64,000 nucleotides of DNA from CAXXOK01 sp964640955 (GTDB lineage: Bacteria > Bacillota > Clostridia > Christensenellales > Aristaeellaceae), in the NCBI GenBank assembly GCA_964640955.1, contig CAZXJI010000001.1:124001-188000 (forward strand), written 5' to 3'. A program made the translations under genes and the position numbers. Below are positions 8,182-17,000 of this stretch, one piece after another. Below the pieces are notes generated by a model. That model had not been told where the DNA came from, did not search any database, and worked only from the letters and a program-made list of their open reading frames with translations. The stretch's first letter is position 1. The number at the start of each line of letters is the position of its first letter.

Positions 8182-11070
8182 TTATTTCAGCAGCGCTTCC
8201 TTATGCAGAAGGTACTGGTCGTAGGATATGAGCACCTCGCGGGGCTTGCTGCCCGCGCTTTTGCTGACGATGCCGCGCGTGGCCATATCGTCGATCAGCC
8301 TGCCCGCGCGGGCGTAGCCGATTTTCATGCGGCGCTGGAGCATGCTGATGCTCGCCTGGCCGTCGGTCAGCACCATCTCCACCGCTTCCTGGAGGCGGTC
8401 GTCCTGCTCGCCGTCCGCATCGCCGGTGGTGTCCGCCTCGTCGGCATCCGGGCTTTCCATGATCTCGGTGATGCTCTGGTCGTAATCCGTTTCGGAGTTG
8501 CGGCCGATGTAATCCACGATGTTGGCGATCTCGGCGTCGCTTACGAAGCAGCCCTGCACGCGCAGCGGCGCCTTCGCCCCGGTGGGATAGTAGAACATGT
8601 CGCCGCGGCCCAAAAGCTTCTCCGCGCCGTTCATATCGAGAATCGTGCGGCTGTCGATGCTGGAGGAGACCGCGAACGCGATGCGACTGGGCACGTTGGC
8701 CTTGATGAGGCCGGTGATCACGTTGACCGTGGGTCGCTGCGTGGCCACCACCACGTGGATGCCCGCCGCGCGCGCCAGCTGCGCCAGGCGGATGATGCTC
8801 TCCTCCACTTCCTTTTTGCAGGCCAGCATAAGGTCGGACAGCTCGTCGATGATGATCACGATGCGAGGGAGCTTCGGCTCGTCGCCCCGGACCTTGGCGT
8901 TGTAGGTGGTAATCTCGCGGACGCCCTTGCTCTGCATTTTATGGTAGCGGTCGAGCATCTCCTGCACGGCCCAGGCCAGTGCGCCGGAAGCCTTGTGCGG
9001 GTCGCTCACGACGGGGATCAGCAGATGCGGCACCTTGTTGTACCCCTGCAGTTCCACCACCTTGGGGTCGATCATGATCATGCGCACCTCGTCCGGGGTG
9101 GCGCGGAACAGCAGGCTGTTGATGATGGAGTTGATGCACACGGATTTGCCGCTGCCCGTCTGTCCGGCGATCAGCAGATGCGGCATCTTCGCCAGGTCGC
9201 AGATCACCGGCCGCCCGGCGATATCCTTGCCCAGCGCCACGGAAAGCGGCGAGCGGGCATGGCTCATCTCGGGGCTGGTGAGCACCTCGGCCAGCGATAC
9301 ACCGATAATCTCCTTGTTGGGTATCTCCACGCCAAACAGGTTGGTGCCCGGGATGGGCACCTCGATGCGTACGCCGCCGTTGGCCGCCATATCCAGGGCG
9401 ATATTGTCCGCGATGCCCATGATGCGGCGCACGTTGATGCCGCTGGACACAAGCCCCAGCTCGAAGCGCGTCACCGCGGGCCCGTGGGTCACGCGCTGCA
9501 CGCGGGCGGGGATATCGAAGCTTTCCAGCGTCTTTTCCAGCTTATGGGCGTCCAGCCTGTCCTGCTCGGTGGTATCGGGCAGCGACTGGGTCTGCAGGTT
9601 TAATAGCTCGATCATCGGATAAGGGTACGGCTGCGGCTGCCGGGGCGCCCCGCCCGACGGATCGGCCTTCGACGGTTCCCGGGGCAGGTCGAGGGCGGCC
9701 TGCTGCGGCTGACGGCCGCTTCTCGTGCCTTGGGGTGCGCTTTCGGCAGGCTTTTTGTACGCCGCGTACGGGTCGGTCGGGGCGGCAGGCGGCACCTCCT
9801 GTCCGGCCGGAGGCCGGTAGGAGGCGGTCTGGTTGGCGTAGTCCACCTGCCGCTTGGTCATTTTCGGCTGGCGGCCCGTACCGTTCAGCACCGCGTTTTC
9901 CATGGCCGGCGCGACGGCGGCGGCGGCGTTGCCCGACATTTCGCTCAGCCGCTGCTCAATCTCCTGCTTGCGCTTGCGGTTGGCTTCCATTTTCTCCAGC
10001 ACCCGGCTCTCCTCGCGGTCGCGGGGTACGAAGGCCGTGTTTTCCTCGCGGACGGCGATCGGGCTTCGGGTGGCTTTCCGCACGCCCCGGCCCTTGTTTT
10101 TCCAGGCCGGTTCCGCGTTTTCTTCCTTGGGCACTTCCGGCACGATCATCTCGTCGTACAGCTCGGGCGCGGACGGGCGGCCCCCCTGCACCGTGGGCGC
10201 GAACATCGTCTGCTGTCCGGGCATCGCCGCGGCTCCGGCGGCAAAGCCCTGCGGCCACATCGGCGCGCCGTTTGCGGCGGGGTATCCCTGCGTCGCGGCC
10301 GCCGGGGCTGCCTGCGCCTCCAGTTCCCGTCTGCGCCGGTAGGCGGGCCTCATCAGCGGGTCCTCCGCAGGCGGGGCTTCCGTCTCCTGTCCTTTTTTCA
10401 GCTGCTTTTCATACTCGCGGCGCTGGCGTCTCAGTTCGCGATCCTCCAGCCTCTGTTCGGACGACTCGCGATAGCGGCGCATGGAGCCCACGATGTCGAA
10501 TTTGGAAACGAACAGCACGCAGATCAGGGAAACGAACCCCAGGATCACCGCGCCGCCGACGGCCCCCACGTACGTCCACAGCGGCCACGCCAAAACCATG
10601 CCCAGCGCGCCGCCGAACACGCCGCTGCCGCCGCACAGGGCGAACCCGGCGGTGACGGCCTCCCAGTAGCCGTCGGGGTTCGCCAGCGGAGGCGTAAGGC
10701 CCTTGTTGTAGGTTTGCGCGTATTCCATCAGCGTGGACGTGCCTACCTTGCTGAGCAGGTTAACGATGCCCAGCACGCAAAGATAGATCAGCAACAAAAG
10801 CAGGATCGCCCGCACCGGCACCCTGCGGCGCGCCGAAAAGGCGACCAGCGCGCCGCCCCAGATCAAAAACAGCGGAATGCCCAGGCAAAGCCCGCCGCCC
10901 AGCCCCTGCACGGCCTCCCGGACGATGTCGAACACGGCGCCGTCGAAGCCTCCCACGAGCGAGAGCAGCGCAATCAATCCCAGCGCGATCAGCAGAATGC
11001 CCAGCACACTTCTGACCATCAGGGAATCCGAATCGTAGGTTTTGGCTCTGCCCCGTCGCCCGTTCTGCAT
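8182..11070 (-). CDS. ftsK: FtsK/SpoIIIE family DNA translocase
   Basis: A 962-residue motor protein that pumps chromosomal DNA at the septum. About five hydrophobic segments occupy residues 19-188, followed by a charged Pro/Ala/Gln-rich linker (about 200-490). The C-terminal motor has Walker A GQTGSGKSVC (near 637), Walker B IVIIIDELSDLM (near 738) and a winged-helix gamma domain ending SMLQRRMKIGYARAGRLIDDM, the part that reads polar DNA sequences. Only one copy is present here, so it could serve vegetative division, sporulation or both. The ATG has a GGAGG site. A lone TTGACA at about 11099 lacks a clear -10, so it may be transcribed together with the DUF3298 gene. Confidence 0.95.
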   Translation of the reverse strand: MQNGRRGRAKTYDSDSLMVRSVLGILLIALGLIALLSLVGGFDGAVFDIVREAVQGLGGGLCLGIPLFLIWGGALVAFSARRRVPVRAILLLLLIYLCVLGIVNLLSKVGTSTLMEYAQTYNKGLTPPLANPDGYWEAVTAGFALCGGSGVFGGALGMVLAWPLWTYVGAVGGAVILGFVSLICVLFVSKFDIVGSMRRYRESSEQRLEDRELRRQRREYEKQLKKGQETEAPPAEDPLMRPAYRRRRELEAQAAPAAATQGYPAANGAPMWPQGFAAGAAAMPGQQTMFAPTVQGGRPSAPELYDEMIVPEVPKEENAEPAWKNKGRGVRKATRSPIAVREENTAFVPRDREESRVLEKMEANRKRKQEIEQRLSEMSGNAAAAVAPAMENAVLNGTGRQPKMTKRQVDYANQTASYRPPAGQEVPPAAPTDPYAAYKKPAESAPQGTRSGRQPQQAALDLPREPSKADPSGGAPRQPQPYPYPMIELLNLQTQSLPDTTEQDRLDAHKLEKTLESFDIPARVQRVTHGPAVTRFELGLVSSGINVRRIMGIADNIALDMAANGGVRIEVPIPGTNLFGVEIPNKEIIGVSLAEVLTSPEMSHARSPLSVALGKDIAGRPVICDLAKMPHLLIAGQTGSGKSVCINSIINSLLFRATPDEVRMIMIDPKVVELQGYNKVPHLLIPVVSDPHKASGALAWAVQEMLDRYHKMQSKGVREITTYNAKVRGDEPKLPRIVIIIDELSDLMLACKKEVEESIIRLAQLARAAGIHVVVATQRPTVNVITGLIKANVPSRIAFAVSSSIDSRTILDMNGAEKLLGRGDMFYYPTGAKAPLRVQGCFVSDAEIANIVDYIGRNSETDYDQSITEIMESPDADEADTTGDADGEQDDRLQEAVEMVLTDGQASISMLQRRMKIGYARAGRLIDDMATRGIVSKSAGSKPREVLISYDQYLLHKEALLK

Positions 11071-11132
11071 AGATCCTCCGAAAGCGCAATGATGGATTTG
11101 TCAATAAAAGAAGAAGGAAAAAACCGTTACGC

Positions 11133-12332
11133 CTACTTCGTCAACCGCACCGCGTAGAGAACGTCGTCCGCGTCGGCGTACAAAAGCAGCATCCGGTCGC
11201 CGTACGCATAGTAGTCCGCCGTGCCGGTGGGAAGTCCGTAATTATACGCCAGATCAGCGTCGAACGCCACGGAGCTTTGCGGCTCGCCCAGCACCGCAAG
11301 CCAGCGGCTGCGCGGCGTAACGCCCGTCTTGAGCCCGTACAGGTCGATGCGGAAGCTCATCAGCCCCTCAACGGCGGAATTTTGCCAGCCGGAGGTCAGC
11401 GCGTCCGACAATACCAGCACCTGCCGAAACGCGGGCGCTTCCAGCTGGAAGTACCGGCCGCCGGGGTACTGGTCGGGGTCGCGCAGGAGGCGGTAACGCG
11501 CGATGATGTCCGCCATGCTTTCGCTCAGCCTGGCTTTGACGTGCGGCAGTTCGCCCGATTGGACGGCCGCCTCGATATTCGCTTTGATTTCTTCGTCGCT
11601 CAACGCCTGCGGCAGCGCGCCGAGCCTTGCGGGCAGCGCGTCCGCGTCGGTGATCAACTCGTCGCTCAGCTCGTCGTAGTTGAACTGCGCCGCGCCGCAA
11701 TACCCGCTGAGCAGCTTAAACTGCGACGCCGGATAGTAAAAGGTGATCCCGTCCTCGTCCAGCGTAAAGCTGTCCGTCGGCAGCGGCGTGAGCTCCGCGT
11801 TCTCCAGGTAGCTGGAAAGCTCGTCCAGATACGTGTCGGTCAGGATCGTTTCCATGCGTTCCACCGCGGCGTCCACGTCGGTGAATAGATCGGCGAGCGT
11901 CACCGCCCGGCCGTCGGACAGCTGAAAGGTGAGCGCAGTGTAGCTCTGCCCCGCGCGCCCGTTTTCCAGTATGCCCTTGGCGCTGATCACCGTGGAAAAA
12001 ACGTCGCCGCCCAGGTAGGCCTCGTAGCTCACGGTCAGCCCCGTGCCTCCGCTTTGCAGCGTGCTCAGCGTAACCATGCGCTGGGCGATGCTCGCTTTTT
12101 CCACAATCGCGTCGTTGATGCTCTGCTGTACGGTCTCGTCCGCCATCCCGGCAAGCTGGGGGTAACGGATTTCGTTTTCGCCGGCGGCGGTCGCCACTTC
12201 GGTCACGGTCACCGCGTCCGCCGCGGCCGTCTCCGCCGCCGCGAAGCACGGCGCAAGCACAAGCGAAAGAAGCGCCGCGCACAACACCCATCGCAGCGCA
12301 AACGACGGTAAACCATGCCTTCGCACGTTCAT
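11133..12332 (-). CDS. secreted DUF3298 (RsiV-like) domain protein
   Basis: A 399-residue exported protein. A basic N-terminus and a hydrophobic stretch (about residues 11-31, ending in CFAAAET) form a signal peptide. Residues about 40-250 resemble the DUF4163/DUF3298 pair of RsiV and PdaC: IRYPQLAG, then GRAVTLADLFTDVDAAV, then FTLDEDGITFYYPASQF. RsiV senses lysozyme and PdaC is a deacetylase, but this protein lacks a transmembrane anti-sigma segment and a deacetylase domain, so it is probably an extracytoplasmic binding protein of unknown role. The C-terminal 130 residues (GEPQSSVAFD) are not assigned. It has its own promoter. Confidence 0.7.
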   Translation of the reverse strand: MNVRRHGLPSFALRWVLCAALLSLVLAPCFAAAETAAADAVTVTEVATAAGENEIRYPQLAGMADETVQQSINDAIVEKASIAQRMVTLSTLQSGGTGLTVSYEAYLGGDVFSTVISAKGILENGRAGQSYTALTFQLSDGRAVTLADLFTDVDAAVERMETILTDTYLDELSSYLENAELTPLPTDSFTLDEDGITFYYPASQFKLLSGYCGAAQFNYDELSDELITDADALPARLGALPQALSDEEIKANIEAAVQSGELPHVKARLSESMADIIARYRLLRDPDQYPGGRYFQLEAPAFRQVLVLSDALTSGWQNSAVEGLMSFRIDLYGLKTGVTPRSRWLAVLGEPQSSVAFDADLAYNYGLPTGTADYYAYGDRMLLLYADADDVLYAVRLTK

Positions 12333-12358
12333 GGCGACCCCTCCTCTTTGAGACCATC

Positions 12359-12387
12359 AGTATACAACATCCGCCGGGACGTTGCAA
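12359..12387 (-). promoter_or_regulatory. promoter of the DUF3298 gene
   Basis: On the minus strand TTGCAA (12387-12382), a 17-base spacer and TATACT (12364-12359) lie about 27 bases before the ATG of the secreted protein. Confidence 0.65.
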
Positions 12388-12468
12388 GTTTCGGCGGGGA
12401 AAGCTGCGCGGGACAGGGCGGCCGGTTCCGTAGGCCGTCCGCCGTTGCGCGCCGGATGAAAATTCTGC

Positions 12469-12498
12469 TTGCATTCCGGCCGCTTGTCGTGTTATAAT
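12469..12498 (+). promoter_or_regulatory. promoter of rplS
   Basis: TTGCAT (12469-12474), an 18-base spacer and a consensus TATAAT (12493-12498) give a 5' leader of about 77 bases before rplS. Firmicute L19 genes often carry an autoregulatory leader. I could not confirm such a fold here. Confidence 0.7.
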
Positions 12499-12581
12499 TT
12501 TCGTTGTGACAAACGGACGGTCCTCTGCTCAAGCGTTAGTCTTGCGGGCACGAACGTCTATGAGGGAAGGAGGCCATTGAA

Positions 12582-12932
12582 ATGAGTGATATCATTCGTT
12601 CCATTGAAAAGGCACAGCTTCGTTCCGATCTGCCCGAGTTCAGCATCGGCGACACCGTCCGCGTTTGGGTGAAGGTCGTCGAGGGTGACCGCGAGCGTCT
12701 TCAGGCTTTTGAAGGCACCGTTATCGCCAGGCGCAACGGCAGCATCCGCGAAACGTTCACCGTTCGCCGCGTAAGCTACGGCATCGGCGTTGAACGTACG
12801 TTCCCGCTCCATTCTCGCCGCGTGGATCATATCGAACTGATCCGCAAGGGCAAGGTGCGCAGGGCAAAGCTGTACTATCTGCGCGGTTTGCAGGGCAAAG
12901 CCGCGAAGATCAGGGAAGCCAGCCGGGTGTAA
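12582..12932 (+). CDS. rplS: 50S ribosomal protein L19
   Basis: A 116-residue protein, the normal length, with the family motifs FSIGDTVRVWVKV, QAFEGTVIARR, GIGVERTFPLHS and KLYYLRGLQGKAAKI. L19 sits at the 30S-50S interface. An AAGGAGG site precedes the ATG. In many bacteria rplS follows rpsP-rimM-trmD. Here it stands alone on the plus strand with its own promoter and terminator among minus-strand genes. Confidence 0.98.
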   Translation: MSDIIRSIEKAQLRSDLPEFSIGDTVRVWVKVVEGDRERLQAFEGTVIARRNGSIRETFTVRRVSYGIGVERTFPLHSRRVDHIELIRKGKVRRAKLYYLRGLQGKAAKIREASRV

Positions 12933-12947
12933 TTCATCCGCGGCCGT

Positions 12948-12983
12948 CCCCCGCTTTTCGATGCGAAGAGCGGGGGTTTTGTT
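12948..12983 (+). terminator. rho-independent terminator of rplS
   Basis: CCCCCGCT (12948-12955) pairs with AGCGGGGG (12969-12976) and is followed by TTTTGTT. Confidence 0.85.
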
Positions 12984-12992
12984 ATACTGCTG

Positions 12993-13026
12993 GGGCGGCC
13001 CCGACTTTCGCCGGGGCCGCCTTTTC
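12993..13026. terminator. strong hairpin between rplS and hydA
   Basis: GGCGGCCCCG and CGGGGCCGCC pair around a short loop. On the plus strand it is followed by TTTTC, so it can be a second rplS terminator. On the minus strand it lies just after hydA but has no T-tract, so hydA termination there is less certain. Confidence 0.55.
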
Positions 13027-13046
13027 GTATTCTTCTGTGTGCGCCC

Positions 13047-14795
13047 TTACTTGCTGTACTTGGGCCGCTTTACATACGTGGTGTGCAGCAGCTCGTGCGC
13101 CTTGTGGCTGTTGGGCTTTCCCAGATACTCGTCGTAGATCTTCTTGATCATGGGGTTCTGGTGGCTCTTGCGGTAGGTCTTGGCGGCGTCCTCGTTGTAG
13201 AGGGCCTTGGCGCGCTCGGCGCGAATGTCCACCGTCGCCCGGGTCGCCGAATCCACGATAGGCTGGCCGCCGCCGTTCACGCATCCGCCGGGGCAGCCCA
13301 TGATCTCGATGAAGGCGTATTTCTTCTCCCCGCTCTTCACCGCGTCCAGAAGCTTGGCCGCCATGCCGGTGCTGCTGGCGACGGCGACGTTCACGTCCAT
13401 GTCGCCGATTTTCACGGTCGCTTCCTTGATGCCCTCCACGCCGCGCACGGCGGTGAAGTTGACGTCCTCCAGCTCGTTTCCGGTGATGATGGTGTACGCG
13501 GTGCGCAGCGCCGCTTCCATCACGCCGCCGGTCGCGCCGAAGATGACGCTGGCGCCGGTGCTTTCGCCCAGCAGGCTGTCGAAATCCTCGTCCGGAAGCT
13601 TGTTAAAGTCGATGTTGCATTCCTTGATCATGCGGGCCAGTTCGCGGGTGGTAATCACCACGTCCACGTCCGGGTTGCCGCCGTGGGAAAGCTCCGGCCG
13701 CTTGGCCTCGAACTTCTTGGCGGTGCAGGGCATCACGGACACGACCACGATATCCTTGGGGTCGATATCGGCCATCTCCGCGTAATAGCTCTTGACCATG
13801 GCCCCTTCCATCTCGTGGGGGCTCTTGCAGGAGGAGAGGTTGGGCAGGAACTCGGGGTAGTAATGCTCGCAGAACTTGATCCAGCCCGGCGAGCAGCTGG
13901 TGATCATGGGCAGTACCCCGCCCTTGGTCACGCGCTCGACCAGCTCGGTGCCCTCTTCCATAATGGTCAGGTCGGCGGCAAAGTCGGTATCGAACACCTT
14001 ATCGAAGCCCATGCGCCGAAGCGCCGCGGCCATCTTGCCGGTAACGCTGGTGCCCATGGGAATGCCGAACTCCTCGCCCAGCGCCGCGCGCACGGCGGGA
14101 GCGGTCTGCACCACCACGTGCTTGTCCGGATCGCTCAGGGCCTGCCAGACCAGGTCGGTCTCGTCCTTCTCGTGCAGCGCGCCCACGGGGCACACGGTAA
14201 TGCACTGGCCGCAGTTGACGCACGCCATTTCGGACAGGTGCATTTCCCACGGGGAGGCGATGGCGGTCTTGAAGCCGCGCTTCGTGGGGCCGATCACCCC
14301 GATCTGCTGCACCTTTTCACAGGCGGCAACGCAGCGGCGGCAGAGGATGCACTTGTTGTTGTCGCGCACGATGGAGGGGGACGCGTCGTCGATCGCGTAC
14401 TCGTTGCGGGTCCCGGCGTAACGGTCGCCGTCCTCCACGCCCAGTTCCAGGCACAGCTTCTGCAGTTCGCAGTTCTGGCTGCGCACGCAGGTCAGGCACT
14501 TTTTGTCGTGGTTGCTCAAAATCAGCTCCAGCACCGTGCGGCGCGCCTCGCGAAGCGCCGGGGTGTTGGTTTTGACCACCATGTCCTTGGTGACGGGCAG
14601 CACGCAGGCCGCCTGAAAGGCGCGCGCACCCACGTCCACCACGCACATGCGGCAGGAGCCGGACTGGCTGATGTCCTTCAAATAACAAAGCGTGGGAATC
14701 TTCACGCCGGCTTTGCGCGAAGCCTCCAGCACGGTCGTACCGGCAGGAACCTCCACATGCACGCCGTCTATCGTAAGCGGTATCATCTGTTCCAT
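13047..14795 (-). CDS. hydA: [FeFe] hydrogenase catalytic subunit of a bifurcating HydABC complex
   Basis: A 582-residue catalytic subunit that makes or oxidises H2. Cofactor sites in order: N-terminal [2Fe-2S] (C37, C48, C51, C64), a His-Cys3 cluster (HDKKCLTCVRSQNC, about 96-109), two [4Fe-4S] sites (C149-C159 and C192-C202), then the H-cluster motifs TSCSPGW (about 297), MPCTAKKFE (about 353) and EIMGCPGGCVNGGGQP (about 498), and a C-terminal small-subunit-like tail. With HydB and the NuoE-like subunit downstream of the same promoter this is the trimeric NAD- and ferredoxin-linked type. The first motif has Ser where the common form has a second Cys. It starts 15 bases after hydB. Confidence 0.95.
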   Translation of the reverse strand: MEQMIPLTIDGVHVEVPAGTTVLEASRKAGVKIPTLCYLKDISQSGSCRMCVVDVGARAFQAACVLPVTKDMVVKTNTPALREARRTVLELILSNHDKKCLTCVRSQNCELQKLCLELGVEDGDRYAGTRNEYAIDDASPSIVRDNNKCILCRRCVAACEKVQQIGVIGPTKRGFKTAIASPWEMHLSEMACVNCGQCITVCPVGALHEKDETDLVWQALSDPDKHVVVQTAPAVRAALGEEFGIPMGTSVTGKMAAALRRMGFDKVFDTDFAADLTIMEEGTELVERVTKGGVLPMITSCSPGWIKFCEHYYPEFLPNLSSCKSPHEMEGAMVKSYYAEMADIDPKDIVVVSVMPCTAKKFEAKRPELSHGGNPDVDVVITTRELARMIKECNIDFNKLPDEDFDSLLGESTGASVIFGATGGVMEAALRTAYTIITGNELEDVNFTAVRGVEGIKEATVKIGDMDVNVAVASSTGMAAKLLDAVKSGEKKYAFIEIMGCPGGCVNGGGQPIVDSATRATVDIRAERAKALYNEDAAKTYRKSHQNPMIKKIYDEYLGKPNSHKAHELLHTTYVKRPKYSK

Positions 14796-14810
14796 GGTTG
14801 TTCCTCCTCG

Positions 14811-16601
14811 TTATCTCTTCTCGATCGCGCCGAAGCGGCACTTCTCCATGCAGCTGCCGCACTTGATGCACTTGGTGGTGTCGATCACGTGCTTCTCCTT
14901 CACCACGCCGCTGATGGCGCTCACCGGGCATACCTTGGCGCAGGCCGTGCAGCCGCGGCACTTGTCGGTAATGACGTAGTTGAGCAGCGCCTGACAGTGG
15001 TGCGCGGGGCAGCGCTTTTCGCGGATGTGGGCCTCGTACTCGTCGCGGAAATAGTGGATGGTGGAAAGCACGGGGTTGGGGGCCGTCTGCCCCAGGCCGC
15101 ACAGCGCCGTGGCCTTGATGTTCTTGCCCAGCCGCTCCAGCTTTTCGATGTCGCCTTCCTCGCCCTTGCCGTTCACGATGCGCTCCAGAATCTCCAGCAT
15201 GCGCCGCGTGCCGATGCGGCACGGCGTGCACTTGCCGCAGCTCTCATCCACGGTAAAATCCAGGAAGAAGCGGGCGATATCCACCATGCAGTTGTCCTCA
15301 TCCATGACGATCATGCCGCCCGAGCCCATCATGGAGCCGATCTGCGTGAGCGTGTCGTATTCGATGGACACGTCCAGAAGCTCCGCCGGGATGCAGCCGC
15401 CCGAAGGGCCGCCGGTCTGCACGGCCTTGAACTTCTTGCCGTTGGGGATGCCGCCGCCGATGTCGTAGATGATCTCGCGCAGCTTGGTGCCCATGGGGAT
15501 TTCCACCAGGCCGGTGTTGTTGATCTTGCCGCCCAGCGCGAACACCTTGGTGCCGGTCGACTTTTCCGTGCCGATGGAGCGGAACCAGTCCGAACCGTTC
15601 AGGATGATTTGCGGCACGTTTGCGAAGGTTTCGACGTTGTTGATGTTGGTGGGCATGGCGAACAGGCCCTTCACGGCCGGGAAGGGCGGCTTGGGCCGCG
15701 GCTCGCCGCGCATGCCCTCGATGGAGGCCATCAGCGCCGTTTCCTCGCCGCAGACGAACGCGCCGGCGCCCAGACGGGTGGAAATGTCGAAGTCAAAACC
15801 GCTGCCCAGAATGTTCTTGCCCAGCAGCCCGTAGTCGCGGGCCTGGTTGATGGCGATGTTCAGGCGCTTGACCGCGATGGGATACTCGGCGCGCACGTAA
15901 ATGTAGCCTTCGGTCGCGCCCACCGCGTAGCCCGCGATGGTCATGGCTTCCAGCACCGCGTGCGGGTCGCCCTCCAGCACCGAACGGTCCATAAACGCGC
16001 CGGGGTCGCCCTCGTCGGCGTTGCAGATCATGTATTTCTGTTCGCCCTTGGAGGCCGCCGCGAACTTCCACTTGAGGCCCGTGGGGAAGCCCGCGCCGCC
16101 GCGGCCGCGCAGGCCGCTGTCCAGCACCGTCTGGATGACCTCCTCGGGCTTCATGGAGGTCAGCACCTTTTCCAGCGCCTTGTAGCCGTCAAACGCGATG
16201 TACTCGTCGATGTTTTCCGGGTCGATCACGCCGCAGTTGCGAAGCGCGATACGCTTCTGCTTTTTATAAAAGCCGATGCTCTCCAGGGAAAGGTGCTGTT
16301 CTTCCAGATCCTTTTCCTTGTACACCAGATGCTTGACGATGCGCCCCTTGAGCAGATGCTCGCTGACGATCTCGTCCACGTCCTCCACGCGCACGTGGGA
16401 ATAAAAGGTGCCCTCTGGATAAATAATCACCACGGGGCCGGCGGCGCACAGGCCGAAGCAGCCGGTACGGACGACCTTGACTTCCTTATCCAAGCCCTTC
16501 TTGACGATCTGCTCTTCAAAGCGCTTGATAATCTCGCCGGAGCCCGACGAAGTACACCCGGTGCCGCCGCAGCAAAGCACCTGTGAGCGATAAAAATCCA
16601 T
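14811..16601 (-). CDS. hydB: NuoF-like flavoprotein subunit of the bifurcating hydrogenase
   Basis: A 596-residue diaphorase subunit. It has an N-terminal thioredoxin-fold [2Fe-2S] domain (CCGGTGCTSSGSG and TGCFGLCAAGP), an NADH/FMN-binding NuoF domain (GLRGRGGAGFPTGLKW, CNADEGDPGAFMDR), a SLBB region, a [4Fe-4S] site (CGKCTPCRIGTRR, about 452) and a C-terminal two-cluster ferredoxin (CRGCTACAKVCP and CIKCGSCMEKC). It passes electrons between NADH, ferredoxin and HydA and carries the FMN thought to bifurcate. The ATG has an AAGGAGG site. Full length compared with known HydB. Confidence 0.95.
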   Translation of the reverse strand: MDFYRSQVLCCGGTGCTSSGSGEIIKRFEEQIVKKGLDKEVKVVRTGCFGLCAAGPVVIIYPEGTFYSHVRVEDVDEIVSEHLLKGRIVKHLVYKEKDLEEQHLSLESIGFYKKQKRIALRNCGVIDPENIDEYIAFDGYKALEKVLTSMKPEEVIQTVLDSGLRGRGGAGFPTGLKWKFAAASKGEQKYMICNADEGDPGAFMDRSVLEGDPHAVLEAMTIAGYAVGATEGYIYVRAEYPIAVKRLNIAINQARDYGLLGKNILGSGFDFDISTRLGAGAFVCGEETALMASIEGMRGEPRPKPPFPAVKGLFAMPTNINNVETFANVPQIILNGSDWFRSIGTEKSTGTKVFALGGKINNTGLVEIPMGTKLREIIYDIGGGIPNGKKFKAVQTGGPSGGCIPAELLDVSIEYDTLTQIGSMMGSGGMIVMDEDNCMVDIARFFLDFTVDESCGKCTPCRIGTRRMLEILERIVNGKGEEGDIEKLERLGKNIKATALCGLGQTAPNPVLSTIHYFRDEYEAHIREKRCPAHHCQALLNYVITDKCRGCTACAKVCPVSAISGVVKEKHVIDTTKCIKCGSCMEKCRFGAIEKR

Positions 16602-16625
16602 GGTTTCTCCTCCTTAGGCTTGCTG

Positions 16626-17000
16626 TTATTGGTTTTCCGCGGCCCCGATGGTGTACTCCATCACGGGGTTGCCGTTTACGATGTGTTCGGTCACGATCCG
16701 CGGCACCATGTCCGGCCGGAGATTGACGTAGGTTACCTTGTTCTGGCCGGGGACGATCACGTCCACCATCGGCTCCAGCCGGCACATGCCGATGCAGCCG
16801 GTCTGCGAGACGGTGACGTTTTGCAGGTTGCGCTTCTGAATTTCGTCCATAAAGGCAAGCATGACCGGGCGCGCCCCGGCGGCAATGCCGCAGGTGGCCA
16901 TGCCGACCACGACGCGGATGTCGCTGTCCGCGTCCTTGCGGTAAGCGACGCGCTCGAGGGTTTTTTTGCGGATGGCTTCCAGTTCAGCGATGGATTTCAC
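16626..17000 (-). CDS. thioredoxin-fold ferredoxin-like protein in the hydrogenase operon (HydD-like)
   Basis: A 124-residue protein of the [2Fe-2S] thioredoxin-like ferredoxin fold, resembling the N-terminal domain of HydB (MATCGIAAGARPVM, then QTGCIGMCRLEPMVDV). Only three cysteines are present in the whole chain (C37, C69, C73), so a normal four-Cys [2Fe-2S] centre is doubtful. In Acetobacterium a small protein at this position (HydD) accompanies HydABC; that comparison is from memory. The start is GTG, 9 bases after GGAGG, and it overlaps the upstream ATPase gene by 17 bases. Confidence 0.8.
   Translation of the reverse strand: MKSIAELEAIRKKTLERVAYRKDADSDIRVVVGMATCGIAAGARPVMLAFMDEIQKRNLQNVTVSQTGCIGMCRLEPMVDVIVPGQNKVTYVNLRPDMVPRIVTEHIVNGNPVMEYTIGAAENQ

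Noticed and set aside
12993..13026. A dedicated rho-independent terminator for hydA
   Set aside because: The hairpin is strong, but on the minus strand no T-tract follows. It fits plus-strand termination better, so I left the strand open.
13083..16586. A 1167-codon open frame on the plus strand opposite hydA-hydB
   Set aside because: It is a shadow of the GC-rich codon pattern of the real minus-strand genes. Its translation is His/Ala/Gly-rich without family features. The same holds for the long plus-strand frames at 3255-4814, 5354-7561 and 26582-28450.
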